Source: Acinetobacter towneri DSM 14962 = CIP 107472 (GTDB lineage Bacteria; Pseudomonadota; Gammaproteobacteria; Pseudomonadales; Moraxellaceae). From it: a stretch of 64,000 bases of DNA. The stretch lies in contig NZ_KB849690.1 of NCBI RefSeq assembly GCF_000368785.1, positions 489,452-553,451 of the forward strand, read 5' to 3'. Positions 55,972 through 64,000 of this stretch are shown here, in pieces (the first letter of the stretch is position 1; each line of letters begins with the position of its first letter). The notes beneath the pieces are model-generated. The model was given only the letters and a program-made list of their open reading frames with translations, was not told where the DNA came from and made no database searches. The translations under genes and the position numbers were made by a program.

Positions 55972-57384
55972 ATGAAACCCGTAATTGCGCTCATTGGTCG
56001 TCCGAACGTCGGAAAATCAACGCTGTTTAACCAGATTACCAAGAGCCGTGATGCACTTGTTGCTGACTTTGCAGGTCTGACACGTGACCGCAAATATGGT
56101 GATGCAACCTATCAAAATAAATCTTTCATTGTGGTCGATACTGGCGGTATTGGCGAAAGTGAAGGTGGCATCGACTCTTACATGGCTGAACAATCTAAAA
56201 CAGCCATCCATGAAGCCGATATGATCATTTTTGTGGTCGATGCACGTGCAGGCTTGTTGGCATCGGATGAGCAAATTGCGCGTGAATTGCGTACTTTGGG
56301 CAAAAAAGTATTCTTGGTGGCGAACAAAGTAGATGGCGTACATGCCGAAGCCGCTTTGGTTGAGTTCTTTAAACTGGGTATGGGCGAGCCATTGCAAGTG
56401 GCTGCTAGCCATGGTCGAGGCGTTCAGCAAATGCTGGAAGACGTTTTGGCAGATGTTCCTGAAGATGAAAACCCAGATGCACATGATCAAGACACAGGTT
56501 TGCGTTTAGCCATTATTGGACGTCCAAACGTGGGTAAATCGACACTGGTTAACCGTTTATTGGGTGAAGAACGTGTAGTGGCATACGATCAGCCAGGTAC
56601 GACACGTGACTCAGTCTATATTCCGTTTGAGCGCAACGAACGTAAATACACCTTGATTGATACTGCAGGTGTGCGTCGTAAAGGTAAGGTCGATGAAATG
56701 ATCGAGAAATTCTCGATTGTGAAAACCTTGCAAGCCATGAAAGATGCACACGTGGTGGTGATTGTGGTTGATGCACGTGATGGTATTGTCGAGCAAGATT
56801 TGCACTTAATTGGTTACGCACTTGAAGCAGGGCGTGCCATGGTGATTGCGATTAACAAATGGGACAATATGTCCGAATATGATCGCAAACAATGTAAGTT
56901 AGATGTTGAGCGTCGTTTTGACTTTATTCCATGGGCAAAAATCCACCTGATTTCTGCCTTGCATGGTACAGGCGTGGGTGACTTATATCCATCTATCCAC
57001 CGTGCGTATGAGTCATCGCACTTAAAAGTGTCACCTGCCAAATTGACGCAAATTTTGAATGACGCAACAGATGCACACCATCCACCTAAAGTGCAAGGTC
57101 GCGCTATTAAAATGCGTTATGCACACATGGGTGGACAGAACCCGCCAACCATCGTGATTCATGGTAATAAGGTCGATAAAACTCCTGCAGATTACCGTCG
57201 TTATTTAGAAAACGTGTTCCGTAAAGTCTATAAGCTAGAAGGTACACCTGTAAAAATTGAATTTAAAACCTCTGAAAACCCATTTGAAGGGCGTAAGTCA
57301 CAAGTGGATGAGCGTACTGCGGCACGTCGTCGTCGTTATGTGCAGAAGTTTAAGAAAGCCGAGAAGAAGTTTAAGCGAGGCTAA
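55972..57384 (+). CDS. der: Ribosome-assembly GTPase Der (EngA)
   Basis: This double-GTPase of 470 residues is needed for 50S maturation. Each G domain has its own P-loop ([14 protein letters not shown] near 8 and [14 protein letters not shown] near 182), DTGG/DTAG switch motifs, and NKVD or NKWD specificity motifs. The C-terminal KH-like domain is followed by a Lys/Arg-rich tail ([12 protein letters not shown]). Confidence 0.97.
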   Translation: MKPVIALIGRPNVGKSTLFNQITKSRDALVADFAGLTRDRKYGDATYQNKSFIVVDTGGIGESEGGIDSYMAEQSKTAIHEADMIIFVVDARAGLLASDEQIARELRTLGKKVFLVANKVDGVHAEAALVEFFKLGMGEPLQVAASHGRGVQQMLEDVLADVPEDENPDAHDQDTGLRLAIIGRPNVGKSTLVNRLLGEERVVAYDQPGTTRDSVYIPFERNERKYTLIDTAGVRRKGKVDEMIEKFSIVKTLQAMKDAHVVVIVVDARDGIVEQDLHLIGYALEAGRAMVIAINKWDNMSEYDRKQCKLDVERRFDFIPWAKIHLISALHGTGVGDLYPSIHRAYESSHLKVSPAKLTQILNDATDAHHPPKVQGRAIKMRYAHMGGQNPPTIVIHGNKVDKTPADYRRYLENVFRKVYKLEGTPVKIEFKTSENPFEGRKSQVDERTAARRRRYVQKFKKAEKKFKRG

Positions 57385-57410
57385 GGCTTAAATTTTGACG
57401 CGTTTGATTA

Positions 57411-57443
57411 AAAAATCCCGAATGTGAATTCGGGATTTTTTTT
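57411..57443. terminator. Bidirectional terminator between der and the dehydrogenase gene
   Basis: AATCCCGAAT and ATTCGGGATT enclose a 4-nt loop, with A- and T-runs on the two flanks. Confidence 0.9.
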
Positions 57444-57477
57444 GAGCAACTTAATTTAAATATAGATAGATGTAGAA

Positions 57478-58251
57478 TTAATGACGCTTCGCCAACAAGC
57501 TATTCGACAGACGATTTAACCATTGTGGGCTAATACTCGAAAGTTGCATTAGGGTTTTGGCTTTTAAACCGACCGCACGATGCGTATTGGTCAGAATCGA
57601 ATCTTTAACCGTCGCTTGTTGATACACCACCTGGGCGACATCTTCTGTCGATAAATGCACGCCCATGTTTTGAATGGTGGCTGCATCCATATCTTTCACC
57701 ATTGCAGTTTGTACAAATAGCGGCATGACATCTAAGACCCGAGTGCCGTATTTTTGCCACTCTATATCTAAACCTTCCGTAATGCCACGTACTGCAAATT
57801 TGGAAGCAGAATAAGAAATTAAATCGGCTTGTCCATAAATCGCAGATGCCGAAGACAGGTTAATCACCCGTGCAAAACTTGCTTGTTTTAAATAAGGCAA
57901 AGCCGCATGACAACCGTTTAATACACCATTCACATTCACTGCCATAGTCCGATGATGCGCTTCTATGGGTGTGTCTTCAAATGCGCCTGAGTAGAGAATT
58001 CCTGCATTATTCACCAAAATATTCAATTCACCTGCCCATTGGCAAAAATCGGATAATGCAGCTTGCCAACTGGCATAGTCTGCTACATCAAGCAAACCTG
58101 CATGCGCACGCTCACCCAATTGTTCTGCCAATTGCTGTGCTTGTGTGAGATGAATATCATAAATACCGACACGGTAACCTTGCCGATAAAACAATTGTGC
58201 GATTGCCGCACCAATGCCTTGTGCAGCGCCACTAATCAAGATACTGTGCAT
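57478..58251 (-). CDS. Short-chain dehydrogenase/reductase
   Basis: The 257-residue NAD(P)-dependent oxidoreductase has SILISGAAQGIGAAIA (TGxxxGxG-type loop), LNILVNNAGILYSG (NNAG) and the catalytic Ser/Tyr/Lys in INLSSASAIYGQADLISYSASK. ATG at 58251 has GGGAG upstream; the frame extends to 58377 but with no family similarity. C-terminal residues are basic. The substrate is unknown; related enzymes act on acyl or steroid alcohols. Confidence 0.85.
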   Translation of the reverse strand: MHSILISGAAQGIGAAIAQLFYRQGYRVGIYDIHLTQAQQLAEQLGERAHAGLLDVADYASWQAALSDFCQWAGELNILVNNAGILYSGAFEDTPIEAHHRTMAVNVNGVLNGCHAALPYLKQASFARVINLSSASAIYGQADLISYSASKFAVRGITEGLDIEWQKYGTRVLDVMPLFVQTAMVKDMDAATIQNMGVHLSTEDVAQVVYQQATVKDSILTNTHRAVGLKAKTLMQLSSISPQWLNRLSNSLLAKRH

Positions 58252-58358
58252 TTGAACTTGCTCCCTGATGTTATTTTTGTTGTGCATATCGTCCTTGCCG
58301 TCTGAGCATAACAAAAAAATGGTGCATTCGTGCAATAAATTGAAATAAGGAACAACCC

Positions 58359-59120
58359 ATGCAGCAATTGCTTTCAATCATGCAACAGTTACGTCAACAA
58401 TGCCCGTGGGATCAAAAACAAACCCCAGAAAGTTTGACTCAATACGCGATTGAAGAAGCTTATGAAGTTGAAGCGGCAGTGCGTTCAGGCAAGGTAGATG
58501 ATGTACGTGATGAGCTGGGTGATTTGTTGTTGCAAGTGGTGTTTCAGGCACAAATGTATAGCGAGCAAGGTGCATTTGATTTTCAAGATGTGGTACAAGC
58601 CATTTGCGATAAATTAATTCGTCGGCATCCACATGTGTTTCAGGCAGAACAGTTTGCGCAGCTTAGCGCAGAAGATGTCGCTGCCTTATGGAAAACCATC
58701 AAACAACAAGAAAAACAGGGTAAAGCAAAGTCACGTTTAGATGAGGTGAAACATGCACCCGCTTTGGTGCAGGCACAGCAAATTCAGCAGCATGCGGCAC
58801 AATTGGGCTTTGACTTTCATACCGTGCAAGATGCGTATGGCAAGTTAGAAGAAGAATTGCAAGAATTACAACAGGCGATTCAACAGCAACAATCCGATGA
58901 AATACAGGATGAGTTAGGGGATTGTTTGTTTTCTTTAATCAATGTTGGGCGTAAACTTGGCGTGTCCAGTGAGTTGGCATTATTGGGCACAATTCATAAA
59001 TTTAGAACACGCTTTGCTTACATTGAAGATCAGGCCGAATTACAACAAAAAACAATAGAAGATATGACTTTAGAAGAAATGGATCAACTTTGGGAGCAGG
59101 CAAAACAACAATTAAAATGA
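58359..59120 (+). CDS. mazG: Nucleoside triphosphate pyrophosphohydrolase MazG
   Basis: It hydrolyses NTPs to NMPs, clearing aberrant nucleotides and lowering ppGpp-related stress. The 253-residue, two-domain protein has EEAYEVEAAVRSG...RDELGDLLLQVVFQ with the ExxE...ExxD metal site, and a second copy EEELQELQQAI...DELGDCLFSLINVG. It is not paired with a MazF toxin here. ATG has AAGGAAC upstream. Confidence 0.94.
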   Translation: MQQLLSIMQQLRQQCPWDQKQTPESLTQYAIEEAYEVEAAVRSGKVDDVRDELGDLLLQVVFQAQMYSEQGAFDFQDVVQAICDKLIRRHPHVFQAEQFAQLSAEDVAALWKTIKQQEKQGKAKSRLDEVKHAPALVQAQQIQQHAAQLGFDFHTVQDAYGKLEEELQELQQAIQQQQSDEIQDELGDCLFSLINVGRKLGVSSELALLGTIHKFRTRFAYIEDQAELQQKTIEDMTLEEMDQLWEQAKQQLK

Positions 59121-59136
59121 CAGGTTTTGCGGCAGC

Positions 59137-59604
59137 ATGAATATATCGCAGCAATTAAAAGTTTCTTTTCGCTTTTTTTCTTTTGGATGGCAGTACTGGC
59201 TTGCATTGCTGTTATGCAGTATCAGTGTATGGAGTACAGCACAAAATGTGCAGTCCAAGCCTGCTCAGGTGAATGGGCATAGCTATGATCAAAACTATTT
59301 AAAATGGAAAGCACAGCAAGCCGCGCAAGATCAGCGTTTAAGTGCGGCTCAAACCGCATCATCAAGCGCAGAACATTATTTAGCGCGTCCCACTCAGCAA
59401 AGTGCGCCTACAAATCAAGTGCGTTTAAATAGTGCTTCGTTAGAACAATTGCAGCAATTGTCTGGGGTGGGTAGGAAAAAAGCACAAGCGATTGTGGAAT
59501 ACCGAAAACAAAATGGAAAATTTCAAAGTATTGAAGAACTTCAGCAAGTCAAAGGGATTGGCCCTGCCTTATTTGCCAAGAATAAACACAAGTTGGCATT
59601 GTAG
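59137..59604 (+). CDS. ComEA-like helix-hairpin-helix protein
   Basis: The 155-residue protein has one hydrophobic segment (about 16-34, a signal or membrane anchor), a Gln/Ser/Ala-rich linker and a C-terminal HhH domain: LQQLSGVGRKKAQAIVEYRK then EELQQVKGIGPALFAK. Such proteins bind incoming DNA in the periplasm during natural transformation. Acinetobacter is naturally competent, which fits. It follows mazG closely. Confidence 0.85.
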   Translation: MNISQQLKVSFRFFSFGWQYWLALLLCSISVWSTAQNVQSKPAQVNGHSYDQNYLKWKAQQAAQDQRLSAAQTASSSAEHYLARPTQQSAPTNQVRLNSASLEQLQQLSGVGRKKAQAIVEYRKQNGKFQSIEELQQVKGIGPALFAKNKHKLAL

Positions 59605-59733
59605 CTGCAAGCAGAATTTTAGCACTGCACATTGCAAAATTAGCGTGTGAATCAAATTGCCCTTTGATTGTGTTAGAGATATGATTAGCGACATCTTATC
59701 TGTTTTACGTTCAGACGTAGGAGACAGCGTCTT

Positions 59734-61200
59734 TTGCAAACTTTGCGCGCGTCAAAATGTGGTTTATCTACCGCTCAATTACCTTCTTCCATTTTAGATG
59801 TTCTAGATGCTTTAACCAAAGCAGGCTATGAAGCTTATATCGTCGGTGGTGGAGTTCGTGACTTAATGTTAGGGCTAAATCCGAAGGATTTTGATGCCGT
59901 AACCAATGCCACACCCTCACAAGTGAAAGAAGTTTTCGGACGACGTTGCCGAATTATTGGACGACGTTTTGAGCTGGCGCATGTCTATGCAGGGCGTGAA
60001 CTAATTGAAGTGGCCACTTTCCGTGCGCCACCGAAAAAAGCTGTGACTTCTGCGGCGGGGATGATTCTGCGCGATAATAACTGGGGCACAATCGAGCAAG
60101 ATTTTGCCCGTCGTGACTTTTCAATCAATGCGTTGTATTACCAGCCACGCAAAGGCATCGTGTTAGATTTTTGCAATGCCGTAGATGATATAAAGCACAG
60201 AAACTTGCGTTTATTGGGCGATCCAACTTTACGTTTTGAAGAAGACCCAGTGCGTATGCTGCGTACTTTGCGTTTTGCTGCCAAATTAAATTTCAATATT
60301 GATCCAAAAATTCTTAAAATTTTTACGCCTGAACTGACGCAGTTATTGCGTGATGTATCGCCACACCGTTTATATGATGAGTCGCAAAAACTCTTTACGA
60401 TGGGACATTTAAATAAAGTCCTGCCGATGTTGATTGAGTTTGGTATTTGGCGTCAGTTATTTGCCGACATCAAGCCAGACATCAACTCATTTATTGAACG
60501 TGCAGCAAAAAATACCGATCAACGGATTGCGATTGGTAAAACCATCAACCCTGCATTTTTCTATGCGGTGCTGTTGTGGCAACCGTTTTTAGAGCGTTGT
60601 GACTTTTATCTTTCTAAAGGTGTGGTGGCAGCCGAAGCGCGAGCCCAAGCAGGTTTAGATGTACTGAAACGTCAGGCGACACGTACCATTATTCCTCGTT
60701 TTTCTGAAACTTTTATTCGTGAAGTTTGGGAAATGCAAACCCGTTTATTGCAACCGAAACCACAGCAAATTGAAGCATTGTCTGGGCATGCGCGTTTCCG
60801 TGCAGGTTTTGACTTTTTATTACTGCGTGAAAAAGCAGGCGATAGCTCGACTTTAGGAATGGGTCAGTGGTGGGATGCCTACCAACTTATGAGCACCGAT
60901 GAAAAAGAACGTGCGATTGCCCAATATAACCGATTACGTGCCAAGAGCCGCCGTAAAACAGCGCAAGAACCTGTTGATGTGGCACCAGCAACACATGCTG
61001 CCGATATGCAGATTGAACCCTTGGTGAATGAGCCTGAGCCTCGTAGTCGACGTGCGCGTAAAGCCAAACAGTATGAAGAAAATCGGGCGCAATTGACTGC
61101 TACAGCAAACGGTTCAGGTATTGGTGCAGATCATCCGATTTTAAAACGTAAACGTGTGCAACGTGATTTAAGCCAAGTGATTTTTGGGCCAACACAATGA
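59734..61200 (+). CDS. pcnB: Poly(A) polymerase I
   Basis: It adds poly(A) tails that mark RNA for decay. The 488-residue protein has YIVGGGVRDLMLGLNPKDFD with catalytic Asp residues, RRCRIIGRRFELAHV, ARRDFSINALYY and the downstream RNA-binding region. The C-terminus is long, basic and low-complexity (RSRRARKAKQ). TTG at 59734 is used, with AGGAG about ten bases before it. It overlaps folK by four bases. Confidence 0.94.
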   Translation: MQTLRASKCGLSTAQLPSSILDVLDALTKAGYEAYIVGGGVRDLMLGLNPKDFDAVTNATPSQVKEVFGRRCRIIGRRFELAHVYAGRELIEVATFRAPPKKAVTSAAGMILRDNNWGTIEQDFARRDFSINALYYQPRKGIVLDFCNAVDDIKHRNLRLLGDPTLRFEEDPVRMLRTLRFAAKLNFNIDPKILKIFTPELTQLLRDVSPHRLYDESQKLFTMGHLNKVLPMLIEFGIWRQLFADIKPDINSFIERAAKNTDQRIAIGKTINPAFFYAVLLWQPFLERCDFYLSKGVVAAEARAQAGLDVLKRQATRTIIPRFSETFIREVWEMQTRLLQPKPQQIEALSGHARFRAGFDFLLLREKAGDSSTLGMGQWWDAYQLMSTDEKERAIAQYNRLRAKSRRKTAQEPVDVAPATHAADMQIEPLVNEPEPRSRRARKAKQYEENRAQLTATANGSGIGADHPILKRKRVQRDLSQVIFGPTQ

Positions 61201-61685
61201 GCAACATCACCTATATTGGTTTAGGCAGTAATTTGGGCGATTCGCGTCAAATTTTGACTGAAGCGGTGCAAAAACTGGCAACTTTGGGGCAAGTGCAGAC
61301 TTCTAAACTGTATCAAAGCCCACCAATGGGGCCACAAGATCAGCCTAATTATTTGAATGCTGTGGTACGTTTAGATACCGAACTTGAAGCCTTGGCATTG
61401 TTAGATGAATTACAGCGTTTTGAACAAGAGTCGGGTCGGGTGCGTTTACGTCATTGGGGTGAGCGTACGCTAGATTTAGACTTGTTGATTTATGCTGATG
61501 CCAACATTCAAAATGAACGTCTGACTGTACCGCATGTGGGGGTGTTAGAACGTGATTTTGTCGTCATCCCGTTGTTAGATTTGGATGCTAACTTAAGCGT
61601 TAAGGGACAATTATTAAAACACTCGCCATTGCTTGAACATCCGAGCTTAACTGTTGTAGATGCCAGCAATTGGGCAGGGCTATAA
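61197..61685 (+). CDS. folK: 6-hydroxymethyl-7,8-dihydropterin pyrophosphokinase
   Basis: It transfers pyrophosphate to the pterin in folate synthesis. The 162-residue protein has YIGLGSNLGDSRQIL, YQSPPMGPQDQPNYLNAVV and the signature RHWGERTLDLDLLIYAD. ATGA overlap couples it to pcnB. It is 49 bp upstream of panB. Confidence 0.95.
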   Translation: MSNITYIGLGSNLGDSRQILTEAVQKLATLGQVQTSKLYQSPPMGPQDQPNYLNAVVRLDTELEALALLDELQRFEQESGRVRLRHWGERTLDLDLLIYADANIQNERLTVPHVGVLERDFVVIPLLDLDANLSVKGQLLKHSPLLEHPSLTVVDASNWAGL

Positions 61686-61734
61686 AGTTTTAAATTAAGC
61701 ATGCGTGATGCTTTTTCCATAGAGGAATATTTTC

Positions 61735-62544
61735 ATGATTAGTTTAAGTGACCTAAGAAAATTTAAAGCGGAAGGTCGAAAATTCTCCTGCCTGACTTGC
61801 TATGATGCAAGCATGGCGAAAGCAATGGAAATTGCTGAAATTGATACGATTTTAATTGGCGATTCTTTGGGGATGTCCATTCAGGGGCGTGACTCAACCT
61901 TGCCTGTCAGCGTGGCGGATATGGCTTATCATACTGCGGCGGTGCGTCGTGGTAATCAACATGCTTTTATTTTGACTGACTTGCCATTTATGAGTTATGC
62001 CACCTTAAATGATGCATTGCAAAGCTCGAAAGAGGTGATGCAAGCGGGTGCACAAATGGTCAAAATGGAAGGTGGTGCATGGCTCAGCGAAACCGTTGCA
62101 ACACTGACCCGTAATGGTATTCCTGTCTGTGTACATTTAGGTTTAACGCCACAATCGGTGCATGTATTTGGCGGTTATAAATTACAGGCACGTACCCGCG
62201 AAGCTGCAGATAAACTGATTGCTGACTGTAAAGCTGTGGTAGAAGCAGGCGCGGCGATTCTGTTACTAGAATGTGTGCCAGCACAGCTAGGTCAAGAAAT
62301 TTCTGCCTTGTTCCCTGAAATTCCAGTGATTGGGATTGGTGCAGGTGCAGACACTGACGGTCAGGTACTAGTGGTGCAAGACATGCTGGGGCTGACTTTT
62401 GGTCGTGTCGCAAAATTTGTACGTAACTTTATGAAAGAACAAGCGGGTGAAACTGCTATTTTAGATGCATTTAAAGCCTATCATGCCGCAGTTCAAGATG
62501 GTTCTTTCCCTGCACGTGAACAAACTTTCCAAGTCGAGTTGTAA
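61735..62544 (+). CDS. panB: Ketopantoate hydroxymethyltransferase
   Basis: This is the first pantothenate-specific step: alpha-ketoisovalerate to ketopantoate. The 269-residue TIM barrel has [38 protein letters not shown], metal-binding residues in [10 protein letters not shown], and [18 protein letters not shown]. One base separates its stop from panC. Confidence 0.96.
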   Translation: MISLSDLRKFKAEGRKFSCLTCYDASMAKAMEIAEIDTILIGDSLGMSIQGRDSTLPVSVADMAYHTAAVRRGNQHAFILTDLPFMSYATLNDALQSSKEVMQAGAQMVKMEGGAWLSETVATLTRNGIPVCVHLGLTPQSVHVFGGYKLQARTREAADKLIADCKAVVEAGAAILLLECVPAQLGQEISALFPEIPVIGIGAGADTDGQVLVVQDMLGLTFGRVAKFVRNFMKEQAGETAILDAFKAYHAAVQDGSFPAREQTFQVEL

Positions 62545-62545
62545 T

Positions 62546-63391
62546 ATGAAAACTGAAACCACAATTCAAGGCTTAGCGGCTTCATTACAGCCTGCACGCG
62601 CTGCGCGTAAAACCATTGGTTTTGTTCCGACCATGGGCAATTTGCACGAAGGGCATTTGACCTTGGTGCGCGAAGCGAAAAAAATATGTGATGTGGTGGT
62701 GGTCAGTATTTTTGTCAATCCAATTCAATTTGGCCCTAATGAAGACTTTGACAGTTATCCGCGAACTTTAGACCAAGACAGTCAATTGTTGGCAGAAGTC
62801 GGTTGTGACATTATTTTTGCGCCTTCAGTTGAGCAAATGTATGGCAGCAAACCACGTTTGACCAATATTTCAGTGAGCGAGATTACGGCAGACTTATGTG
62901 GCTTGCAGCGTCCTGGACACTTTGATGGTGTTGCGGTGGTCGTGACCAAGTTATTCAATATGGTACAGCCAAACTATGCTTTCTTTGGTGAAAAAGACTA
63001 TCAACAACTGGCAGTCATTCGTCAGTTTGTACGTGACTTGAATATTCCGCTAGAAGTGATTGGTGTGCCAATTGTACGTGCAGCAGATGGTTTGGCACTT
63101 AGTTCACGCAATGGGTATTTGAGCGCTGAACAGCGTCAAATTGCACCGACAATCTATCAAAGTTTAAAGGCCGCTGCACAAGCATTACAGCAAGGTGAAA
63201 CTTTGTCACAAGTGTTAGCGAATATTAAAGCAACATTGACAGCAGCAGGCTTTGTTGTGGACTATGTAGAGGCGCGTACAACAGAATTGCAGAAAATTGA
63301 AGCATTTAGTGAAGATCTGGTGTTGTTCGTTGCAGCAAAATTGGGCAATACACGTTTAATTGATAATTTGCAGGTCAAACATTCTGCATAG
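62546..63391 (+). CDS. panC: Pantothenate synthetase
   Basis: It joins pantoate and beta-alanine using ATP. The 281-residue protein has [20 protein letters not shown] with the HxGH motif, [34 protein letters not shown] and [10 protein letters not shown] (KMSKS-like). ATG at 62546 directly follows the panB stop; the frame extends upstream inside panB only as overlap. Confidence 0.96.
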   Translation: MKTETTIQGLAASLQPARAARKTIGFVPTMGNLHEGHLTLVREAKKICDVVVVSIFVNPIQFGPNEDFDSYPRTLDQDSQLLAEVGCDIIFAPSVEQMYGSKPRLTNISVSEITADLCGLQRPGHFDGVAVVVTKLFNMVQPNYAFFGEKDYQQLAVIRQFVRDLNIPLEVIGVPIVRAADGLALSSRNGYLSAEQRQIAPTIYQSLKAAAQALQQGETLSQVLANIKATLTAAGFVVDYVEARTTELQKIEAFSEDLVLFVAAKLGNTRLIDNLQVKHSA

Positions 63392-63415
63392 CTGGCAATA
63401 GAAGGGTTGCATGCC

Positions 63416-64000
63416 ATGAAACGTATTTTGATCGTGACAGGTCAATCGGGTTCAGGAAAATCTTCGGCATTACAAGTGTTGGAAGATTTGGGTTATTACT
63501 GTATTGATAATTTACCTTTGGCATTGCTCCCCGAAATTGTGGATAAACTGGATCAGGAAAATAACTTGGAGCAGTTGGCATTGGGGGTAGATGTACGCAG
63601 CACCCGTGCCGACTTGCAAGAGTTTGATTTGGTATTTGAGCAACTGCAAAAGCATGGTTCAGTCGATATTATTTATCTGACCACGCAAGATCAGGAATTG
63701 ATTGCCCGTTTTAGCGCATCACGCCGTCCGCATCCACTCTCTAGCCGTTTTAAAAGCTTGAATGAATGTATTCAAGAAGAAAAAAACTTGTTGATGCCGA
63801 TTCAGTTCCGCTCTACGGTGCATATTGATACCACGGACAAAAGCGTGCATGATTTAAAACATGTGTTGTTGTCTAAACTTGGGCAAACCGACAACCTGAT
63901 TGTGATTTTACAATCCTTTGGCTATAAGCACGGAATTCCCTTAGATGCCGATTATGTGTTTGATGTGCGTCATTTGCCCAATCCCCATTGGGATTTGGAG
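63416..64000 (+). CDS. rapZ: RNase adapter RapZ, 3' end beyond the window
   Basis: The frame is open from ATG 63416 to the window edge (195 codons). It starts [20 protein letters not shown], an intact Walker A, and continues [33 protein letters not shown] and [11 protein letters not shown], characteristic of RapZ/YvcJ. RapZ controls glmS expression through small RNAs and RNase E. GAAGGG precedes the start. The C-terminal domain is not visible. Confidence 0.9.
   Translation, partial: MKRILIVTGQSGSGKSSALQVLEDLGYYCIDNLPLALLPEIVDKLDQENNLEQLALGVDVRSTRADLQEFDLVFEQLQKHGSVDIIYLTTQDQELIARFSASRRPHPLSSRFKSLNECIQEEKNLLMPIQFRSTVHIDTTDKSVHDLKHVLLSKLGQTDNLIVILQSFGYKHGIPLDADYVFDVRHLPNPHWDLE

Noticed and set aside
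56017..56490. 157-codon open frame antisense to der
   Set aside because: It lies fully inside the first GTPase domain of der and shows no independent coding signal.
58359..59120. MazG as part of a toxin-antitoxin pair
   Set aside because: The name is historical. No mazE or mazF gene lies nearby and the protein is the housekeeping pyrophosphohydrolase.

Overview
The window reads as an Acinetobacter chromosome segment, probably not A. baumannii itself. The evidence is the gene content and order: BaeSR, the rlmN-pilF-rodZ-ispG-hisS-yfgM-bamB-der block, pcnB-folK-panB-panC, glnE-ilvE, aspS beside a lipooligosaccharide (LOS) glycosyltransferase cluster, and a Csu-like archaic fimbrial operon. The species call is an inference from protein and gene-order recognition; no alignment was run.

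Layout. 1-8.2 kb is a visibly A+T-rich surface-glycan region. It holds a truncated IS982-family element, a glycosyltransferase cut by that element, a deacetylase, GT2, GT4, a UDP-GlcNAc 2-epimerase, a GT25 gene split by a complete IS5/IS903-type element with a 9-bp target duplication, a convergent GT32-like gene and a lipid A late acyltransferase. 8.5-17 kb holds aspS, a DUF4184 membrane protein, a Zur-boxed znuD-like receptor with two His-rich loops, a phospholipase D-family protein, an RcnB-like protein and a PsiE-like protein. 17-21 kb holds two related acyl-CoA dehydrogenases. 21-24.3 kb holds a duplicated-module Spy/CpxP-like lipoprotein divergent from baeSR. 24.4-31.7 kb is a minus-strand run: YjbR-like protein (with a DnaA-box cluster upstream), selO, fatty-acid desaturase, a glycerophosphodiesterase, a PduO-type cobalamin adenosyltransferase, and btuB behind a cobalamin riboswitch.

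31.9-40.5 kb holds trpF-trpB, DUF1543, DUF2804, fabI, glnE and ilvE. A 750-bp gap with a possible attenuator leads into a four-gene chaperone-usher operon (41.3-45.4 kb). 45.6-47.8 kb holds a GT4 glycosyltransferase, a PAP2 phosphatase and iscX. 48-57.4 kb is the housekeeping block ndk to der. 57.5-64 kb holds a short-chain dehydrogenase, mazG, a ComEA-like protein, pcnB-folK-panB-panC and the start of rapZ.

Envelope biogenesis is the common thread: LOS sugars and acyl chains, fatty-acid synthesis and desaturation, outer-membrane receptors for zinc and B12, fimbriae, BamB and RodZ. Best leads for follow-up are the Spy-like lipoprotein beside baeSR, the DnaA-box cluster before the YjbR-like gene, the possible fimbrial leader attenuator, the minimal fimbrial operon whose second subunit seems to lack a donor strand, and the two IS hits in the LOS locus.
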